The position numbers were made by a program, and so were the translations under genes. DNA of 64,000 nucleotides from Terrimonas pollutisoli. GTDB lineage: Bacteria; Bacteroidota; Bacteroidia; Chitinophagales; Chitinophagaceae. The stretch covers positions 124,001 to 188,000 of the forward strand of contig NZ_JARKNA010000005.1 of the NCBI RefSeq assembly GCF_029360765.1, given 5' to 3'. Positions within the stretch are counted from its first letter, which is position 1. Every line of letters begins with the position of its first letter. Shown here one piece after another: positions 60,517 to 64,000 of the stretch. The notes beneath the pieces were generated by a model. That model did no database searches. It had not been told where the DNA came from and worked only from the letters and a program-made list of their open reading frames with translations.

Positions 60517-61383
60517 ATGGATACAAATAATGAGATAACAGCACTGCTTCAATTGTTGGATGACCCCGACCAGGAGGTTTTTGATGTTGTATCGGAAAAG
60601 ATCGTCGACTATGGCAAACCCATCATTCCCAACCTGGAACATTTGTGGGAAACAACCCCCGAGGAACATACGCAGGAAAGAATTGAATTATTAATACATC
60701 GGTTACACTTTAAAGATCTTACCGAGGACTTTCGGCAGTGGAATATTTCCGGGCATCACGATTTAATGCTAGGCGCATTGCTGGTGGCCAAGTTTCAATA
60801 TCCTGATCTTTCTACTACACCAGTGCTGCAGGAAATCGAAAAGATCCGCCGCAATATCTGGCTTGAATTAAATAATTACCTGACGCCGCTGGAACAGGTA
60901 AATATTGTAACAAGTATTCTTTACAGCTATTATGGGCTGAAGGGAAGTGAAACAAATTACACCGAGCCTAATGAATTTTTGCTCCATAAAACATTGGAAG
61001 CAAAAAGAGGCAATCAAATCAGTAATGGTATCCTTTATCTTCTTCTCTGCGAATTACTGGATATACCGGTGAGGGCAATTCATTTACCCAAACAATTTGT
61101 GATCGCCTATTTCAAACCCGGTTATTCTGAAGAAAATCTCCCTGACCCGTTACATAAAGTTGAGTTCTTTATCGATCCAACATCTGGCCAGGTTTTTACG
61201 CACCAGGATGTTGAAAGCTATCTTAAACGAATATCTGTTCACCCGGTAGACGCCTATTTCAAACCCCAAATGAACAAGCAGGTCATCATTCAATTATTGG
61301 AAGAGTTTGCTAAATGCTTCGATAACGAAAAGGAATTCTATAAACAAAAAGAACTATTGGAGCTGGCATCGCTTTTGGATTAA
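60517..61383 (+). CDS. SirB1-like transglutaminase-fold protein
   Basis: This 288-residue cytoplasmic protein has N-terminal helices (about 5-90). A transglutaminase-like core then matches the SirB1/Transglut_core2 family (VTSILYSYYGLKGSETNY, LLHKTLEAKRGNQISNGILY, LLCELLDIPVRAIHLPKQF, EFFIDPTSGQVFT). Where active transglutaminases have Cys the string reads GNQISNGIL, so it is probably not an enzyme, as for other SirB1-like proteins. The role is unknown. It lies 101 bases upstream of cmoA. Confidence 0.85.
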   Translation: MDTNNEITALLQLLDDPDQEVFDVVSEKIVDYGKPIIPNLEHLWETTPEEHTQERIELLIHRLHFKDLTEDFRQWNISGHHDLMLGALLVAKFQYPDLSTTPVLQEIEKIRRNIWLELNNYLTPLEQVNIVTSILYSYYGLKGSETNYTEPNEFLLHKTLEAKRGNQISNGILYLLLCELLDIPVRAIHLPKQFVIAYFKPGYSEENLPDPLHKVEFFIDPTSGQVFTHQDVESYLKRISVHPVDAYFKPQMNKQVIIQLLEEFAKCFDNEKEFYKQKELLELASLLD

Positions 61384-61484
61384 CTATTGCTGTCGATACG
61401 AAGAACAGAAATTGACCATACGCCGCGCAGTTTTCAATGATATACTGTATCTTTCGCCCCATTGTTTCCTGAAATTGTATTTAC

Positions 61485-62204
61485 ATGCAAGATGATATTT
61501 TTAAACGGCCAAAAGAGGCAGAAGATTTTAAGTTTGGCAACAACGTAGTCCAGGTATTTGACGATATGGTGACCCGGTCAGTTCCTTTTTACCTGGAGAT
61601 GCAAAGGATGATGACCGAAATAGCTGCTGATTTCGCTGTCCCTGGCACCCGCATTTACGATCTCGGCTGTTCTACCGGTACTACATTGATCAATCTTGAT
61701 AAGGTAATGCCACCTGATATCGACTTTATCGGCCTCGATAACAGCGAAGAAATGCTGGCAAAGTGCCGGACCAATTTTGAATCTAATGGAGTGAAAAGAA
61801 ATTTTGAGTTACAGTATGCCGACCTCAACAAAGGAGTTACTATTGAAAACGCCTCAGTAGTGATCATGTGTCTCACCTTGCAGTTCATACGACCTTTATA
61901 CCGCGAAAAATTGGTAGAAGAAATTCACCGGCAAATGAATGATAATGGTTGCTTTATTTTAATCGAAAAAGTGCTGGGTGAAGATTCGCTTTTCAACCGC
62001 CAGTTTATTAAATACTATTATGATTTCAAAAGAAGAAATCATTACAATGACATGGAAATTGCGCAGAAGCGGGAGGCACTTGAAAATGTGCTGATCCCCT
62101 ATAAGCTGATGGAAAACCGCGAGCTGCTTTTTAATAAAGGATTCCGCCATGTCGAAACATTTTTTAAATGGTATAACTTCTGCGGCATGATCGCCGTAAA
62201 ATAG
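61485..62204 (+). CDS. cmoA: Carboxy-S-adenosyl-L-methionine synthase
   Basis: This 239-residue SAM-dependent enzyme makes carboxy-SAM from SAM and prephenate for wobble uridine modification of tRNA (cmo5U34). Strong markers are FDDMVTRSVPFYLEMQRM (about 25-42), RIYDLGCSTGTTLINL (about 57-72), IGLDNSEEMLAKCR, VVIMCLTLQFIRPLYREKLV and YDFKRRNHYNDMEIAQKREA (about 177-196). A possible -7 box TATCTTTC lies at 61449-61456. The usual partner CmoB is not in this window. A membrane methyltransferase-like gene follows 13 bases after the stop. Confidence 0.92.
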   Translation: MQDDIFKRPKEAEDFKFGNNVVQVFDDMVTRSVPFYLEMQRMMTEIAADFAVPGTRIYDLGCSTGTTLINLDKVMPPDIDFIGLDNSEEMLAKCRTNFESNGVKRNFELQYADLNKGVTIENASVVIMCLTLQFIRPLYREKLVEEIHRQMNDNGCFILIEKVLGEDSLFNRQFIKYYYDFKRRNHYNDMEIAQKREALENVLIPYKLMENRELLFNKGFRHVETFFKWYNFCGMIAVK

Positions 62205-62217
62205 AAATTCAACAACA

Positions 62218-62925
62218 ATGGTTAAGCTCGGTAACTTACTTTTTCACAACCGCAACTGGTTGTTCCCGCTTTTTTATTTAATTCTTTTTATTCCCTCACC
62301 TGAAGTTTTTAGTGACCCTGTAACTGCTATGGCGATCGGATTTACTATAACGCTAATCGGCCAGTTGATTCGCATCATCACCATCGGCCTGGTATATATT
62401 ATCCGCGGTGGAAAAAATCGCCGGGTGCATGCAGAGACATTAGTGACAACCGGCATTTTTTCGCATTGCCGCAATCCCTTGTATGTAGGCAATATCCTTA
62501 TTCTCGCAGGTCTGGGCGTTGCTTCTAACTCGCTAATTTTTATGGCTATTGCCACACCGCTTTTTTTATTCTTTTACCAGGCCATTGTATTAGCCGAAGA
62601 AAATTTTCTGCGAAATAAATTTGGCCAGGATTTCGACGATTATTGCAGCAGGGTGAATCGATGGATACCCAATCTTTCTGGTATTGGAAAAACAATGGCC
62701 AGCATGGAATTCAAATGGAAGCGGGTTGTGATCAGGGAATACACGTCCACTTATATTTGGATGTCAGGAGCCGTACTAATTGTAGCAAAACATTTTTACA
62801 ATCATGATGACCGCTTCGACTTCCAGGGAAATGTCAGAACATTTATTATGTTACTTGTGCTTCTGCTCTTTCTCTACTTGCTTGTACGGTACATGAAAAA
62901 ATCAAAAAAGATCGTGAGTGACTAA
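62218..62925 (+). CDS. Isoprenylcysteine carboxyl methyltransferase-like membrane protein
   Basis: This 235-residue integral membrane protein has about five or six transmembrane helices. The SAM-binding signature of the ICMT/PEMT superfamily is visible: RRVHAETLVTTGIFSHCRNP (about residues 66-85) and LYVGNILILAGLG, then LAEENFLRNKFGQDFDDYCS (about 123-142) with the conserved Glu-Glu and Tyr. Bacterial relatives methylate lipids or isoprenoid alcohols; the substrate is unknown. It starts 13 bases after cmoA and is probably cotranscribed. Confidence 0.85.
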   Translation: MVKLGNLLFHNRNWLFPLFYLILFIPSPEVFSDPVTAMAIGFTITLIGQLIRIITIGLVYIIRGGKNRRVHAETLVTTGIFSHCRNPLYVGNILILAGLGVASNSLIFMAIATPLFLFFYQAIVLAEENFLRNKFGQDFDDYCSRVNRWIPNLSGIGKTMASMEFKWKRVVIREYTSTYIWMSGAVLIVAKHFYNHDDRFDFQGNVRTFIMLLVLLLFLYLLVRYMKKSKKIVSD

Positions 62926-62928
62926 ATA

Positions 62929-62960
62929 AAAAGCCCGGCATTTTTCAATACCGGGCTTTC
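62929..62960. terminator. Bidirectional terminator between convergent genes
   Basis: AAAAGCCCGG (62929-62938) pairs with CCGGGCTTT (62951-62959) around a CATTTTTCAATA loop. An A run before and a short T-rich run after let it stop transcripts from both sides. Confidence 0.88.
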
Positions 62961-62975
62961 ATTTCTTATTACATT

Positions 62976-64000
62976 TTACAAGGTTAAGCTCCAGCCGTCC
63001 CTGTATTCTCTTTTTACAAATTGATTGGCTTCATCAAAATTGGTGATCTTCATATTTTTTGCATCCCACAACAATTTCTTACGGCCCAAATATTTGTCTT
63101 CCCAACCTTTCAGTTTAGGATTCACCATCATTGAACTACGGATAGCCAGGTTACCCATCAAAATACTTTCAGTAAATGGTCCTGCATATTCAAATGGTGA
63201 ACTGGTTTCACCTTTTCCATAACCGGCGATACAAGCATTTACCCATTGCAGGTAATGTCCTTCAGGCACACGTTTGATGGTTTCTTTGGGCATTGTTTTT
63301 TCTTTCATCAACATAGTCGGCAGTAGCCTTGGATTTGCACCATAGCAGTCCATCAACATTTTTCCTTTGGTACCCACCAGCAATACACCACCATCCCAGT
63401 TGCCGAATGCTTCACCGGGTAATAACTCATCAGGGCGTTGCGGCAATAAACCACCATCATGCCAGGATACTTTGATATTTCCTTTTTTATCTTTCCGTGG
63501 ATAGTTCAGATGAATGATGGATGATGGAGGGCAGCTATCAACATAGTTTCCCTCGGCCCACATATCTTTCCAAATGTTGGCTACACTGCACTCAGCAGAA
63601 TCAGGATAATCAATTGGCAGGATGCGATAAATAGGATCCATGATATGACAAGCCATATCACCCAAAGCACCGGTACCAAAAGCCCACCAGCCACGCCAGT
63701 TAAATGGAAGATAAGCAGGGTTAAAATCCATTGCTTTTGCAGTGCCCAACCACAGATCCCAATCCAGTTCTTTTGGAATATCAAATTTCCCCGTTGGAGT
63801 TGGAAGACCTTGTGGCCAAACCGGCCTGTTGGTCCATGCATGTGCTTCAACGATATCACCAATCATTCCTGCGTTATACATTTCTTTCGCTTGTCTAACA
63901 CCATTACCAGAACCACCCTGGTTACCCATTTGGGTTACTACTTTATATTTTTTTGCAGCCTGTGCTAATATCCGGGCCTCATAAATATCGTGAGTGAGTG
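62976..64000 (-). CDS. Gfo/Idh/MocA-family oxidoreductase (5' end outside window)
   Basis: This is the C-terminal ~341 residues. The reading frame is open to the window edge (upstream residues THDIYEARILAQAAKKYK then VVTQMGNQGGSGNG), so the start is beyond base 64000. THDIYEAR is the end of the NAD(P)-fold EKP-type motif. Downstream, DWDLWLGTAKAMDFNPAYLP, WWAFGTGALGDMACHIMD (catalytic-region His/Asp) and GHYLQWVNACIAGYGKGETS match the secreted sugar-oxidoreductase branch common in Bacteroidota. It probably acts on a carbohydrate. The ATG at 63929 is internal, not the start. Confidence 0.92.
   Translation of the reverse strand, partial: LTHDIYEARILAQAAKKYKVVTQMGNQGGSGNGVRQAKEMYNAGMIGDIVEAHAWTNRPVWPQGLPTPTGKFDIPKELDWDLWLGTAKAMDFNPAYLPFNWRGWWAFGTGALGDMACHIMDPIYRILPIDYPDSAECSVANIWKDMWAEGNYVDSCPPSSIIHLNYPRKDKKGNIKVSWHDGGLLPQRPDELLPGEAFGNWDGGVLLVGTKGKMLMDCYGANPRLLPTMLMKEKTMPKETIKRVPEGHYLQWVNACIAGYGKGETSSPFEYAGPFTESILMGNLAIRSSMMVNPKLKGWEDKYLGRKKLLWDAKNMKITNFDEANQFVKREYRDGWSLTL

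Noticed and set aside
1..64000. tRNA, rRNA, known riboswitches, prophage or intact insertion sequences
   Set aside because: No T-loop signature, rRNA segment, integrase or transposase gene was recognised on either strand. A covariance-model search would be needed to be certain.

Overview
The window is about 40% GC and comes from a member of the Bacteroidota, most likely a Chitinophagaceae-like aerobe. The lineage call is inference. It rests on a Por-type (T9SS) C-terminal sorting domain, LytTR regulation, the BlaI/M56 pair, DUF2851, the DUF2520-kdsC-ubiA-maf block, A-rich leaders instead of strong Shine-Dalgarno sites, and TAnnTTTG-like -7 boxes. No tRNA, rRNA, CRISPR array, prophage or intact insertion sequence was seen.

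Layout. Positions 1-7.4 kb hold the gyrA 3' end, a secreted TPR protein, an AT-rich pair (membrane protein plus retropepsin-like protein), a lipoprotein SAM-hydroxide adenosyltransferase and an NDH-2. At 7.6-9.1 kb lies a c-type cytochrome lipoprotein with a paralogue at 34.5-36.2 kb. From 9.1 to 25.7 kb, on the minus strand, is a complete complex I operon, nuoA-B-CD-E-F-G-H-I-J-K-L-M-N, with nuoC and nuoD fused. It is preceded by a CBS-domain gene and then by a serA / TPR-AAA+ ATPase / TPR-membrane-protein operon (26.5-30.3 kb). Next come a beta-lactamase-fold lipoprotein, the NAD(P)HX repair enzyme, a PAP2 phosphatase, the second cytochrome lipoprotein, a membrane pyrophosphatase, a CHASE/PAS histidine kinase and a BlaI-M56 pair. 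From 43.4 to 52.5 kb are lipA, a barrel-like protein, a LytTR regulator with a degenerate receiver, a T9SS cargo protein, DUF2851, maf, ubiA, kdsC, a ferredoxin-like fragment and DUF2520. From 52.6 kb to the end are two hydrolases, topA, two secreted proteins of unknown function, a GH53 galactanase, a SirB1-like protein, cmoA with a membrane methyltransferase, and a truncated Gfo/Idh/MocA oxidoreductase.

Bioenergetics is the main theme: NDH-1, NDH-2, an ion-pumping pyrophosphatase, two c-type cytochrome lipoproteins, and NAD(P)HX repair.

The most unusual material is non-coding. First, most nuo intercistronic gaps hold a dispersed repeat that abuts or enters the coding ends, and one sits in frame inside nuoE. 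Two of these are copies of a ~190-bp element whose three hairpins keep their position while their stem sequences differ. Second, an about 85-110-base leader (CCCGA hairpin, then an A-rich tract ending at the ATG) stands directly before three unrelated genes, at 649, 31927 and 59151.
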